NCBI GenBank assembly: GCA_032334055.1
Contig: JAUOZS010000001.1
Location: 1,648,501 to 1,712,500, forward strand
Length of the DNA: 64,000 nt
Direction: 5' to 3'
From: Selenomonadales bacterium 4137-cl
GTDB taxonomy: Bacteria > Bacillota > Negativicutes > Sporomusales > UBA7701
Shown here piece by piece: positions 55,575-63,344 of the stretch. The translations under genes were made by a program, and so were the position numbers. The notes below the pieces were generated by a model that searched no databases, was not told where the DNA came from, and was given only the letters and a program-made list of their open reading frames with translations. Numbering within the stretch: position 1 is the first letter of the stretch; each line of letters starts with the position of its first letter.

Positions 55575-55835
55575 ATGGAAGTTCTGAAAGTTTCTGCAAA
55601 GTCAAACCCTAACTCCGTGGCTGGCGCATTGGCGGGCGTGCTTAGAGAACGCGGCGGAGCGGAAATGCAAGCGATCGGCGCCGGCGCCCTCAACCAGGCA
55701 GTCAAGGCGGTAGCGATAGCCAGGGGCTTCGTAGCCCCCCACGGCGTCGACCTTATCTGCATACCTGCTTTTACCGACATCATGATTGACGGGGAAGAGA
55801 GGACCGCCATAAAGCTCATCGTCGAACCCCGCTAA
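55575..55835 (+). CDS. spoVS: Stage V sporulation protein S
   Basis: SpoVS is a small Alba-like protein needed for normal spore development and coat formation. The 86 residues are close to the highly conserved family sequence (MEVLKVSAKSNPNSVAGALAGVL, QAIGAGALNQAVKAVAIARGFVAP, GVDLICIPAFTDI). GAAGGAGGG lies upstream of the ATG, at slightly long spacing (11 bases). It is monocistronic, with its own sigma-H-like promoter and terminator. Confidence 0.98.
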   Translation: MEVLKVSAKSNPNSVAGALAGVLRERGGAEMQAIGAGALNQAVKAVAIARGFVAPHGVDLICIPAFTDIMIDGEERTAIKLIVEPR

Positions 55836-55846
55836 ACCATATCGGC

Positions 55847-55876
55847 AAACCTGTTCCCCCGGGAACAGGTTTTTTG
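55847..55876 (+). terminator. Terminator after spoVS
   Basis: AAACCTGTTCCC and GGGAACAGGTTT pair over a CC loop and are followed by TTTTG. Confidence 0.9.
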
Positions 55877-55941
55877 TTGCCCGTCGCCGAAGGTAGGCAT
55901 AATATAGGGGTGGATGCATCTTGGAGACAAGGAGTGAAATC

Positions 55942-57435
55942 ATGCAAGTCGAAGTCGTTACCGGTTCAATCACTGAAATAGTTTGTGACACCCTAATAGT
56001 CAGCATTTTCGAGGGGGTCAGCCTGCCGGGCGGCGCCGCCGGGGCGGTGGACACGGCCCTCAACGGGCAGATCGCAAGCCTTATCCGCGGCAAGCAGGGG
56101 GCCGGAAAGTACGGCTCATCCGCTGTTCTCCACATATGCTCAGGCATAGGAGCCAAGCAGGTAGTTCTCCTCGGCCTCGGAAAACAGGAGGAATTCACGC
56201 TCGACCGCCTGCGCGGCGTTGCCGGCACCGCCATCAGAGCCGCTCAAAAGCTCGAGGCCCGCACGGTTGCGACTGTGATCCACGGAGCCGGTTTCGATCC
56301 GCAGGCAGCCGTACAGGCGCTTGTAGAGGGTACGCTGCTGGGCAATTACCGTTTCCGCCGGTATAAAACCGAAAAAGATGATGTTATCGTCCCAGAGAAG
56401 CTGTATATCATCGCGGGCGATGCCGACAAAGTCCCGCCAATAACCGTCGGTGCGCGCCGGGGACAGACAATTGCCGCCGCTGTAAGCCTGTGCCGCGATC
56501 TTGTAAACCATCCCGCCAACTATATGACGCCAGCGAGGATGGCGGAGCAGGCGGCGGAAATCGCCGGCAACCGCGGCCTGGAGCTTGAGGTGCTGGACGA
56601 AGCGAAGATAGCGGCTCTGGGGATGAAAGCCTTCATGGCCGTGGCTCAGGGCAGCCATGAGCCGCCCAGGCTGATCGTCATGAAGTATGCCGGCAACCCC
56701 GGCAGCAAGAATCTTCTCGCCCTGGTCGGCAAGGGGGTTACCTTCGACAGCGGCGGGATTTCGCTCAAGCCCAGCGAAGGCATGCACGAGATGAAGGACG
56801 ATATGGCCGGAGCCGCCGCCGTTCTCGGCGCAATGCAGGCCATCGCCGAACTCGGGCCGCCGGTCAACATCCTCGCCGTCGTTCCTTGCACCGAGAACCT
56901 GCCCTCGGGCTACGCCTTCCGCCCCGGCGATGTTATCGAGTCGCTCGGCGGGAAAACGATCGAGATCATCAGCACCGATGCCGAGGGCCGCCTGATTCTC
57001 GCCGACGCCATCGCTTACGCCCTTCGCCTGGGCGCTACCCATATCGTCGACCTGGCCACCCTAACCGGCGCTTGCGTCGTCGCGCTCGGCAACGTCACCT
57101 CCGGCGTTATGGCCACCGACCGCGACCTGTGCCGCCGGGTGATGGAAGCCTCGGAAGGTGTGGGTGAGAAGATGTGGGAGTTGCCGCTTTTCGAAGAATA
57201 CAAGGAACAGATCAAGAGCGATATCGCCGACCTGAAAAACTCCGGTGGCCGGCCTGCAGGGGCCATCACCGCCGGGTTGTTCATCGCCAGCTTCACCGGC
57301 GGCAAGCCGTGGGTCCATATCGACATCGCCGGCACCGTCGCCAGCGATAAGGAAAACGGGTGCAATGTAAAGGGGGCCACCGGGGTCGGCGTGCGAACAC
57401 TGGTCAATCTGGCGGAAAGCCTGGGCTCATGGTAG
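55942..57435 (+). CDS. pepA: Leucyl aminopeptidase (M17 family)
   Basis: This hexameric two-metal aminopeptidase removes N-terminal residues from peptides. ATG 55942 has AAGGAGTG 6 bases upstream; an earlier TTG (55921) does not. The N-terminal macro-like domain occupies about 1-165. The catalytic domain has LVGKGVTFDSGGISLKPSEGMHEMKDDMAGAAAVLG, a metal- and substrate-binding stretch. The signature is read as STDAEGRL (344-351, Asp346 and Glu348 metal ligands) rather than the usual NTDAEGRL. It overlaps the PHP gene by 7 bases. Confidence 0.95.
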   Translation: MQVEVVTGSITEIVCDTLIVSIFEGVSLPGGAAGAVDTALNGQIASLIRGKQGAGKYGSSAVLHICSGIGAKQVVLLGLGKQEEFTLDRLRGVAGTAIRAAQKLEARTVATVIHGAGFDPQAAVQALVEGTLLGNYRFRRYKTEKDDVIVPEKLYIIAGDADKVPPITVGARRGQTIAAAVSLCRDLVNHPANYMTPARMAEQAAEIAGNRGLELEVLDEAKIAALGMKAFMAVAQGSHEPPRLIVMKYAGNPGSKNLLALVGKGVTFDSGGISLKPSEGMHEMKDDMAGAAAVLGAMQAIAELGPPVNILAVVPCTENLPSGYAFRPGDVIESLGGKTIEIISTDAEGRLILADAIAYALRLGATHIVDLATLTGACVVALGNVTSGVMATDRDLCRRVMEASEGVGEKMWELPLFEEYKEQIKSDIADLKNSGGRPAGAITAGLFIASFTGGKPWVHIDIAGTVASDKENGCNVKGATGVGVRTLVNLAESLGSW

Positions 57436-58250
57436 CCGACCTGCATGTCCACACGACTGCCTCGGACGGACGCTACACACCGGAGGAAGTATGGGCGCAA
57501 GCTACCCGGGCAGGTCTCGGCCATCTGGCGATTACCGACCATGACACCCTTGACGGCTTCCTCGCCCTTGTTGGCCGGACAGCGGGCGGGCCCGTTCTTA
57601 TACCCGGAATCGAGTTCTCCACCGATCTCCCGGCGTGTGAAGTCCATATCCTCGGTTATATTTTCAACCCCGCCGACGCCGAACTCAACCGCCAGTTAGC
57701 GTTGATCGCCGGCGACCGCCTCACCCGCGCCGAACGGATGGTCGCCAAACTGGCTGACCTGGGCTACCCGGTCGCCTATGATCGTGTACTGGCGATTGCC
57801 GGCGCCTCCTCGTCCGTGGGGCGGCCCCACGTGGCGCACGCACTTGTCGAAGAGGGCTATTTCCCCGATGTGGCCGCCGTTTTCGATACTGTTCTCGAAC
57901 GTGGCAAGCCCGGCTATGTGCCTCACTACAAGCTCACCCCGGCCGGCACCGTGGCTTTGATAAAAAATGCCGGCGGTCTTGCAGTGTTGGCCCATCCCGG
58001 ACTGGTGGGCGACGACGCGGTGGTGCGCGCAATGCTGGAACTCGGCATCGACGGCATCGAAGCCTATCATCCCAGTCACGATAAGGAAGCGACCGCCAGG
58101 TATCTTGCCATGGCCGATGAATACGGGCTGGCTGTGACAGGCGGCTCCGACTTTCACGGCATTCCCGGCCGGTTTCCGGAAACCCTCGGGGAGTTCGTTG
58201 TCCCCGGCGACCTCGCCGTACACCTCCTCAAAAGGCCTGTCCAGGCATGA
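57429..58250 (+). CDS. PHP domain phosphoesterase (RNase AM/TrpH-like)
   Basis: ATG 57429 overlaps the end of pepA and gives MVADLHVHTTASDG, the usual beginning of this family; a longer frame from 57360 only overlaps pepA. The PHP metal motifs are LHVHT, LAITDHDTLDG, PGIEFSTD, LVVLAHPG-type VLAHPGLVG and GGSDFHG. A small insert (about 110-180) covers the helical lid. Relatives hydrolyse 3',5'-bisphosphonucleotides or 5'-monophosphorylated short RNAs. The exact substrate is not evident. Confidence 0.9.
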   Translation: MVADLHVHTTASDGRYTPEEVWAQATRAGLGHLAITDHDTLDGFLALVGRTAGGPVLIPGIEFSTDLPACEVHILGYIFNPADAELNRQLALIAGDRLTRAERMVAKLADLGYPVAYDRVLAIAGASSSVGRPHVAHALVEEGYFPDVAAVFDTVLERGKPGYVPHYKLTPAGTVALIKNAGGLAVLAHPGLVGDDAVVRAMLELGIDGIEAYHPSHDKEATARYLAMADEYGLAVTGGSDFHGIPGRFPETLGEFVVPGDLAVHLLKRPVQA

Positions 58251-58304
58251 AACAGGCCATGAAAGCATATAATCTCGGTAGAGAACGCCACAGGGGGAGG
58301 CTTT

Positions 58305-58598
58305 ATGGGCGAGGAAACCGCCGTCGTGGAAGAACTCCGGGCTCGCGTCCGGGAGCTTGAAGACAAGGTTGAGGCGCTGCGCATCAGCCGTCGGGTGCTG
58401 ATGAACCTTATCGACACTCTGGAGAAGGAGAAGCGCGACCAGCTCGAAAAGCTGTCGACCCAGAACGAGAAGCTTCAGCAGAACAACTGCCGCTACGCTC
58501 GGGCCATCATGCACCGCAACATCCGCATCACCGAGCTTGAGGAACAACTACGGCTGCTGTCCGTCGGCAATAATCGGACAGGAAATACTTTTACTTGA
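58305..58598 (+). CDS. Coiled-coil protein, 97 aa
   Basis: GGGGGAGGC lies 5 bases before the ATG. Residues 8-85 are almost one unbroken heptad pattern (VEELRARVRELEDKVEALRISRRVLMNLIDTLEKEKRDQLEKL). A single Cys and a short polar tail follow. There is no membrane segment. It could be a scaffold or a partner of a DNA- or envelope-linked protein, but no family is recognised. A hairpin terminator follows. Confidence 0.75.
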   Translation: MGEETAVVEELRARVRELEDKVEALRISRRVLMNLIDTLEKEKRDQLEKLSTQNEKLQQNNCRYARAIMHRNIRITELEEQLRLLSVGNNRTGNTFT

Positions 58599-58599
58599 C

Positions 58600-58629
58600 A
58601 ACACCTGCAAAGGTGTTTATTTTTATTTA
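58600..58629 (+). terminator. Terminator after the coiled-coil gene
   Basis: ACACCT and AGGTGT pair over GCAA, followed by TTATTTTTATTT. The stem is short (6 bp), but the T-rich tail is good. Confidence 0.72.
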
Positions 58630-58675
58630 TGAGCAGGCAAATTAATGTTGCCAGCCGATTAAGGAGGCCGTCACT

Positions 58676-59506
58676 ATGGAGGTCATCGCGTTAGTAGGTC
58701 CGAGCGGGACGGGGAAAAGCCACCGCGCGCTGATTGTCGCCCACGACCATAACGTTGACGGCATCATTGACGACGGACTGCTCATCAAGGACAGCAAAAT
58801 CATCGCCGGCCGCTCCGCCAAAAAGGAGCCGAGCAAGATTCGCGCCGTCAAACGGGCCATCTTTATGGAGCCCGATCACGCCGAAGAGGTGCGCCGAGGC
58901 ATCGAGTCAATCCGTCCCAAACGGCTCCTGATCCTGGGCACCTCCCGCAACATGGTCAACAAAATTGTCGATACTTTGCATCTTCCGCCGGTCAGCAAGG
59001 TAATCAATATCGAAGACATCGCCAGCAAGCAGGAGATCGCCAAAGCGCGGGAAAGCAGGGCGAAGGAAGGCCGCCATATAATTCCCGTCCCCACAATCGA
59101 GCTCAAGCCTTATTTTTCGGGTTATCTTATCGACCCGCTGGAGATATTCTTCAAGAAGCCGCAGTCGGCCGCCAAGCGACGCAAACTCGGCGAAAAATCC
59201 ATCGTCCGTCCGACTTTTAGCTATTACGGCAAACTGTTCATCGCCGACGCCGCTATCGCCGCCATCGTCGATAATGTGGCTACCAGCGACCTGTCGATTA
59301 CCCGGACCGGGCAGGTGCATATTAAAAATTCTCAGGACCGGGAAAAAGGGATTTCCATATCCTTGGACGTAACTATAAAATACGGGCTGCCGCTCAGGGA
59401 CATTCTTCTGAACGCCCAGCAACGCATCAAAAACATGGTCGAATACATGACAGGCATGATGGTCAAAGACGTCAACATTGAAGTACGGCGTTTGAGTATA
59501 GATTAA
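58676..59506 (+). CDS. P-loop domain fused to Asp23/Gls24-like domain
   Basis: The 276 residues begin with MEVIALVGPSGTGKSHRA, a Walker A motif (residues 8-15), and an NTPase-like half reaching to about 135 (KRLLILGTSRNMVNKIVDTLHLPP). A linker follows. From about 165 the pattern of Asp23/Gls24 (DUF322) envelope-stress proteins appears, ending VNIEVRRLSID. The C-terminal segment GISISLDVTIKYGLPLRDILLNAQQRIKNMVEYMTGMMV matches the classical GLS24 core. No clear Walker B Asp-Glu is seen. AGGAGG is a little far from the ATG. DUF3870 follows after 12 bases. Confidence 0.85.
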   Translation: MEVIALVGPSGTGKSHRALIVAHDHNVDGIIDDGLLIKDSKIIAGRSAKKEPSKIRAVKRAIFMEPDHAEEVRRGIESIRPKRLLILGTSRNMVNKIVDTLHLPPVSKVINIEDIASKQEIAKARESRAKEGRHIIPVPTIELKPYFSGYLIDPLEIFFKKPQSAAKRRKLGEKSIVRPTFSYYGKLFIADAAIAAIVDNVATSDLSITRTGQVHIKNSQDREKGISISLDVTIKYGLPLRDILLNAQQRIKNMVEYMTGMMVKDVNIEVRRLSID

Positions 59507-59518
59507 GGGGGGAGTGTC

Positions 59519-59866
59519 TTGCCGAAGCCTATAGGTCGTCGGGTGCTGTTTTCGGGCTATGCCAAACTGCCCACCGGCATAACCGCTACCGAACTTTACC
59601 GCGTTATCGGCCTCGTTATCCTTGTGGACATGGAGACCGAGACCATCCTCGAAGCCGACTGCACCCTTGCGACCCAGGTGGCTCGCAAGCACGTCGCCGA
59701 AACGCTCATCGGCCAATCGCTCAAAAACGGCCCCGAACCGCTCGTTCGCCTGATAGATCAAGTCTATCAGGGCAGCGCCAAGAAAGCGATCATCACCGCC
59801 CTGCGCATTTGCTTTGACAAATACCGGAGCTTCAAGGAGGGGGCCTTGCCGGCCATGCTCGACTAG
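59519..59866 (+). CDS. DUF3870 family protein
   Basis: It starts at TTG with GGGGGGAG upstream. The 115 residues match the DUF3870 pattern: VLFSGYAKLPTGITA, VILVDMETETILEADCTLATQVARKHV and LIDQVYQGSAKKAIITALRICFDKYRSF. The family is of unknown function and is typically near metabolic operons in Clostridia and Negativicutes. Here it is probably co-transcribed with the P-loop/Gls24 gene. Confidence 0.88.
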   Translation: MPKPIGRRVLFSGYAKLPTGITATELYRVIGLVILVDMETETILEADCTLATQVARKHVAETLIGQSLKNGPEPLVRLIDQVYQGSAKKAIITALRICFDKYRSFKEGALPAMLD

Positions 59867-60032
59867 GCTTCGGGCTGTTGATAACCCGTCGTCGGCGGTG
59901 CCGGTCCTCCGCGTGTTAGTTTGGCCAGCCTGGCAACCAGGGATTGTGAACGCTTTTGCGGCATTTTTGTTATCTTTTGCGTTTTCACTACGGCCCGGTG
60001 CGGCCGAATATACGACAAGGGAGCCCTCCCGG

Positions 60033-60389
60033 ATGAATCAATCACTCAAACTAGTCGGCGTGGGTTTCGCCGTCGGCAGCCTGAGCGGCCTGCTCGGCAT
60101 CGGCGGCGGCGTATTCATGGTTCCGATAATGGTCACATATTTCGCCTTCAGCCAACATATCGCCCAGGCCACCTCACTGGCGGTGGTGGTGCCTACCGGT
60201 ATGGTCGGCGCCCTTGTTTACGGCTTGCATGGCAACCTTGACCTCGGCATAACCCTTAACATCGTCGTCGGCAGCATGTTGGGCGCTTCTGTCGGCGCCC
60301 GCCTGGCGAAAAAACTGCCGGCCGCCCAGCTTAAAAAGCTGTTCGGGATAATGCTTATCCTGGCGGGCGTAAGGATGGTGCTGTCATGA
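60033..60389 (+). CDS. Half-size TauE/SafE family membrane protein (first of a pair)
   Basis: ATG 60033 is the first sensible start; a longer frame from 59814 overlaps DUF3870. The 118 residues form about four helices with the TauE/SafE repeat hallmark GSLSGLLGIGGGVFMVP and AQATSLAVVVPTGMVGALVY. A full TauE/SafE protein (about 250 residues) has two such repeats in one chain. Here each repeat is a separate gene. Its stop overlaps the second gene in ATGA, implying equal production and a heterodimer. The substrate is unknown; the family moves sulfur-containing or other organic anions. Confidence 0.88.
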   Translation: MNQSLKLVGVGFAVGSLSGLLGIGGGVFMVPIMVTYFAFSQHIAQATSLAVVVPTGMVGALVYGLHGNLDLGITLNIVVGSMLGASVGARLAKKLPAAQLKKLFGIMLILAGVRMVLS

Positions 60390-60754
60390 CGGCGATCCTT
60401 CTCACTTTTGCCATCGGCCTGATCGGCGGCGTTCTCAGCGGGCTCCTCGGCATCGGCGGCGGCGCCGTCATGGTGCCGTTGATGGTTTTCATCCTCGGCA
60501 TCGCCCAGCACACCGCCCAAGGCATCTCGATGCTGGTCATCATTCCCACCGCACTTGTGGCTCTGTGGCACTTCCATAAAGACAAGATGGTCGACTACCG
60601 CACAGCCGGCATGCTGGCCATGGGAGCGATTGTCGGCGCGCTTATCAGCGCCAACTTCGTGCAGTACATCCCCGGCAACGACCTGAAAAAGCTGTTCGGC
60701 ATATTCATCATCTACACCGGTATTCGCATGGTCGCCGTCAAAGCAAAAAAATAG
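60386..60754 (+). CDS. Half-size TauE/SafE family membrane protein (second of a pair)
   Basis: Like its neighbour, this 122-residue protein holds one repeat unit: GGVLSGLLGIGGGAVMVPLMVF, then AQHTAQGISMLVIIPTALVALWHF, ending KLFGIFIIYTGIRMVAVKAKK. The two proteins are similar along their whole length, as expected for a gene that stayed split or was divided. It starts within the stop of the first gene. A terminator follows 5 bases after its stop. Confidence 0.88.
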   Translation: MTAILLTFAIGLIGGVLSGLLGIGGGAVMVPLMVFILGIAQHTAQGISMLVIIPTALVALWHFHKDKMVDYRTAGMLAMGAIVGALISANFVQYIPGNDLKKLFGIFIIYTGIRMVAVKAKK

Positions 60755-60758
60755 CCAA

Positions 60759-60789
60759 AAAATCCATCCGACACGGGTGGATTTTTTTT
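60759..60789 (+). terminator. Terminator after the TauE/SafE pair
   Basis: AAATCCATCCG and CGGGTGGATTT pair over ACA (one T-G pair), and a run of T follows. Confidence 0.9.
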
Positions 60790-60821
60790 ACTATCTATCG
60801 ATATATTTCGCGCAAAACCGA

Positions 60822-60851
60822 TTGCCAACTCCTGACAATCCGTGCTATCAT
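60822..60851 (+). promoter_or_regulatory. Candidate promoter upstream of the 120-aa gene
   Basis: TTGCCA (60822-60827) and TATCAT (60846-60851) are 18 bases apart. Downstream, GTTACTAACATAAC near 60876-60890 is a short inverted repeat that could be an operator. Confidence 0.55.
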
Positions 60852-60912
60852 AGTAATAACTTTTTAATTTATTGTTACTAACATAACAACATGATCGGAG
60901 CGAGATATCACT

Positions 60913-61275
60913 ATGTATATTACGTGGCGTAAACTGAGCAACCGGTATTATGCATACCTTGTGTCCTCCTACTGGGACAAAGAGAAAAAAGCCCCTCGCA
61001 CAACGGCCCTTTACCTGGGCAGCAGCTTGCCTACCGCTCAGAAAAACCTCGAAAAACACCTTTTCAATATGCCACCCAGCCAGCTTTCCAGCCGGTCCAA
61101 GATCGACCTGCTCGCCAAACTGGGGGAGAAGGCCCCGGACGAGGTGGTCAACCTGCCGTCCCGCGACCGGGCCAAGGAATCGGTCCTGCGCCAGCTCACC
61201 AAACTCAGGGACCACCACGCCGCCCGCTCCGATATCGCCTTTGTTCTCGACCGGGCCATTGAACGGCTTTCGTGA
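60913..61275 (+). CDS. Hypothetical protein, 120 aa, basic
   Basis: The protein begins MYITWRKLSNRYYAYLVSSYWDKEKKAPRTT, a short beta-rich start resembling the N-terminal segment of some IS1634-type transposases (which often begin YL(V)xSYWDKEKGKP-like). It then becomes helical and basic (VLRQLTKLRDHHAARSDIAFVLDRAIERLS). No transposase catalytic region exists nearby, so it is not called a mobile element. It may bind nucleic acid. CGGAGCGAG precedes the ATG. It has its own promoter and terminator. Confidence 0.65.
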   Translation: MYITWRKLSNRYYAYLVSSYWDKEKKAPRTTALYLGSSLPTAQKNLEKHLFNMPPSQLSSRSKIDLLAKLGEKAPDEVVNLPSRDRAKESVLRQLTKLRDHHAARSDIAFVLDRAIERLS

Positions 61276-61296
61276 AAATATAATCCGACGACTGAC

Positions 61297-61332
61297 AACC
61301 AGAGCACCAGGGGCTCCGGTTCTTTTTTTTTT
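61297..61332 (+). terminator. Terminator after the 120-aa gene
   Basis: AACC-A-GAGC pairs with GCTC-C-GGTT across a 7-base loop with one internal mismatch, followed by C and about ten T. Confidence 0.85.
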
Positions 61333-61453
61333 CGCACCGGAGAAGACGAGGTATACGAAGACCCCCGCGTCAATGGCAAATATCGCCGTGCGCCCCATAG
61401 CCGCTATTACGTAAGCTGCCGCTCTAGCATACATATATAGTGGGAGGGATATT

Positions 61454-61648
61454 ATGAAATGGTTGACCGATTGGCTTCGGCACGTCGGCCAGATACTTTC
61501 CGGAAAAGCGGACTGGCTCGATAACCAGGAAGAGGAAATCCGCGAACGCTTCGCAGCTTTCAATGCGACGGTGCGAAAACTACTGGGTATCGCTTTTGTC
61601 GCCGGCGTCGCGGCAGGCTGGTTGTTTCACGGCTTTTTGACAGGTTAG
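61454..61648 (+). CDS. Small single-helix membrane protein, 64 aa
   Basis: GGGAGGG lies 6-7 bases before the ATG. The protein has an amphipathic, acidic first half (DWLDNQEEEIRERFAAFNATV) and one membrane helix near the C terminus (LLGIAFVAGVAAGWLFHGFL). The next gene begins 3 bases after its stop, so they act as a pair. No family recognised. Confidence 0.7.
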   Translation: MKWLTDWLRHVGQILSGKADWLDNQEEEIRERFAAFNATVRKLLGIAFVAGVAAGWLFHGFLTG

Positions 61649-61651
61649 CGC

Positions 61652-62245
61652 ATGTCCGTGTGGAAAGAAGAGGCCCGCTTTTACGGTCGTATCATTATGG
61701 TAGCCGCACTTGTCGTGGCGGTTATTTTCGCCTGGCATTATTTCGCGAAGCAGGACACGGTGAGACAAGTAAGCCAGGAAAACGCTGCAACTGTCGCCGG
61801 CCAAAAAAAAGCGGCGGAAAGCGCCGGGCTTAAGCTCGGCGACAAGCAGGCGTCCGAAGCCGCCAAAATGATCGAAAAGGCTGCGTCCGGGCCACCGGAT
61901 GAAGTGATTCCGAGTACGGGCGGGACGGTGAAAGCAGAGCTGGATAAAATCGCCGCCAAAAGCGGCGGGTATCTTCTCGTCACCGACCCCGCAGCGCCTC
62001 AAAAGGCTCCGAAGGTTGACGCACTGTCGCCCGATAAGCCGCTTAACCTGAACGTTTACGGCATAAAGCCCTATCCCAAGCGGCTGCTGGAGGTGACATT
62101 GTACCCCCAGGCTGCCGATGTAGCCCTGTTGCGGCGGGTGACTGTTTTTAAGCGTACAGGTTACCTTGGACCGGCGGTAAGCTATGACGCCGACCGTCGC
62201 AGCAAGCTGAGAATCGGTGTCAGGCTATCAGTACCGCTCGACTGA
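61652..62245 (+). CDS. Membrane-anchored extracytoplasmic protein, 197 aa
   Basis: One N-terminal helix (YGRIIMVAALVVAVIFAWHYF, about 11-31) is followed by a Lys/Ala-rich segment and a beta-rich C-terminal domain (LNLNVYGIKPYPKRLLEVTLYPQAADVALLRRVTVFKRTGYLGPAVSYDAD). There is no lipobox. The family is not recognised. It forms a two-gene unit with the preceding 64-residue membrane protein. Confidence 0.7.
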   Translation: MSVWKEEARFYGRIIMVAALVVAVIFAWHYFAKQDTVRQVSQENAATVAGQKKAAESAGLKLGDKQASEAAKMIEKAASGPPDEVIPSTGGTVKAELDKIAAKSGGYLLVTDPAAPQKAPKVDALSPDKPLNLNVYGIKPYPKRLLEVTLYPQAADVALLRRVTVFKRTGYLGPAVSYDADRRSKLRIGVRLSVPLD

Positions 62246-62262
62246 ATGGCAAAAACAAAATG

Positions 62263-62298
62263 AACACCGTTTCACGGCCGCGGACCGGAAACGGTGTT
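62263..62298. terminator. Hairpin between convergent gene units
   Basis: AACACCGTTTC and GAAACGGTGTT form a perfect 11-bp stem around a 14-base loop, followed by TCGTTTCG. It lies between the plus-strand membrane gene pair and the minus-strand cluster. Confidence 0.72.
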
Positions 62299-62334
62299 TC
62301 GTTTCGCTTTAATATACTGCGCCAGAAAGCCTGT

Positions 62335-62655
62335 TTAGGTTGCGCAGGCGGTCGGGGTGCGCGTGAGGTCGGTGCCGATGACTTCAATGAGTATATTGTC
62401 CGCTGCCGTCAAGCTCGCGGCCGGTACAGCCAGCATATAATTGCCGTCGCAGCCGGAGTAGGTATGCCCCAGGATTGTCGAAGTCGTATCGTTGGTGACA
62501 CGCACAAGGGCGCCTACAACCGGAGTGACCCCGTCAAGAATCTGGCCGTATACAGCTACGTCGTCATACCCGTTACTTGTCCCTCCGAGGGTGATTTCGC
62601 TGTTGGTAATGGATGCGGGGACCGGGGTGCTGGCGGAGTTGAGAATATAAAACAT
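62335..62655 (-). CDS. Small beta-sandwich-like protein A (paralogue cluster)
   Basis: The 106 residues begin MFYILNSASTPVPASITNSEITLGG. The segment VYGQILDGVTPVVGALVRVTN is of the kind seen in carboxypeptidase-regulatory or CnaB-like beta-sandwich domains, and ILGHTYSGCDGNYMLAVPAASL has the classic DG-x-Y-x-L turn. There is no signal peptide. AAGGAGGTG lies 7 bases before the ATG on the minus strand. It is closely similar to the protein at 63345-63659 and shares motifs with the one at 62753-63256. Confidence 0.8.
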   Translation of the reverse strand: MFYILNSASTPVPASITNSEITLGGTSNGYDDVAVYGQILDGVTPVVGALVRVTNDTTSTILGHTYSGCDGNYMLAVPAASLTAADNILIEVIGTDLTRTPTACAT

Positions 62656-62752
62656 CGTATCACCTCCTTCATTCTCATTACATCATATGTTAGTTTACAG
62701 AAAAAGGTTACGTATCAATCCGTGTTGACAATGAAAATGAGCGGAGGTTCTC

Positions 62753-63256
62753 TCAAGTCTGCGGGGTGTTGCAATCCGAGTGTTGACGGCTGTCATCCGG
62801 ACCCACTACCTGGATCATGATTCGGTCGTTTGGAAAGAGCTTATCCCGCCGGAGGGGGAACATGTACCAGCCGTCGCGGCCGCTATAGGTGAAGCCCAAG
62901 GTCTGCGGGTGCCAGCCGCTGCGCAGGAGCATTACCTTCACAAGCGCGCCGCTGGCCGTCGTGTCGGCGTCGTTGTCAAAAATCTGACCGGTAAGGACAA
63001 TTTGCTGGTCTGCCGGTATGTTCTCCGGCAGACCCCAAAGCATTATACTGCCTTCCCGTTGGACAAGAATATGTAAATTGATGGGCTCTTCGCCGGCGGA
63101 AAGAATTTGTGCGTCTCTGAGGGTGATGGTCTTACGGGTGAAACGGATAAGGGTGCCGGTGATAATAAAGCCGCCGATTGTGCCGAGCATTATCCTCATG
63201 TGCATATGTTTCGCCAAAAAGGATCGCAATTCGTTCCTCCGCCGTGAATCTTTCAT
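62753..63256 (-). CDS. Membrane-anchored member of the same beta-sandwich cluster
   Basis: The start is ATG 63256 (AAAGGTG 6 bases upstream); GTG 63265 is closer to that site. About 167 residues comprise an N-terminal basic stretch, one membrane helix (RIMLGTIGGFIITGTLIRF), then a beta region with LTGQIFDNDADTTASGALVKVMLL and LGFTYSGRDGWYMFPLRRD. These match the GQILDG...GALVR and GHTYSG-DGNYM motifs of its two smaller neighbours. It may be an anchored version of the same module. Confidence 0.75.
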   Translation of the reverse strand: MKDSRRRNELRSFLAKHMHMRIMLGTIGGFIITGTLIRFTRKTITLRDAQILSAGEEPINLHILVQREGSIMLWGLPENIPADQQIVLTGQIFDNDADTTASGALVKVMLLRSGWHPQTLGFTYSGRDGWYMFPLRRDKLFPNDRIMIQVVGPDDSRQHSDCNTPQT

Positions 63257-63344
63257 TTGCGTCACCTTTGATCTTAATCTATGTAAAGCTTCGCTTCGAC
63301 TCCGCCTATATGGGGGGGCATCACGAAGCTTGCGCCACCGCGTT

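Noticed and set aside
60913..61275. Insertion sequence remnant
   Set aside because: Only a weak N-terminal resemblance to transposases; no catalytic region, terminal repeats or target duplications were seen.
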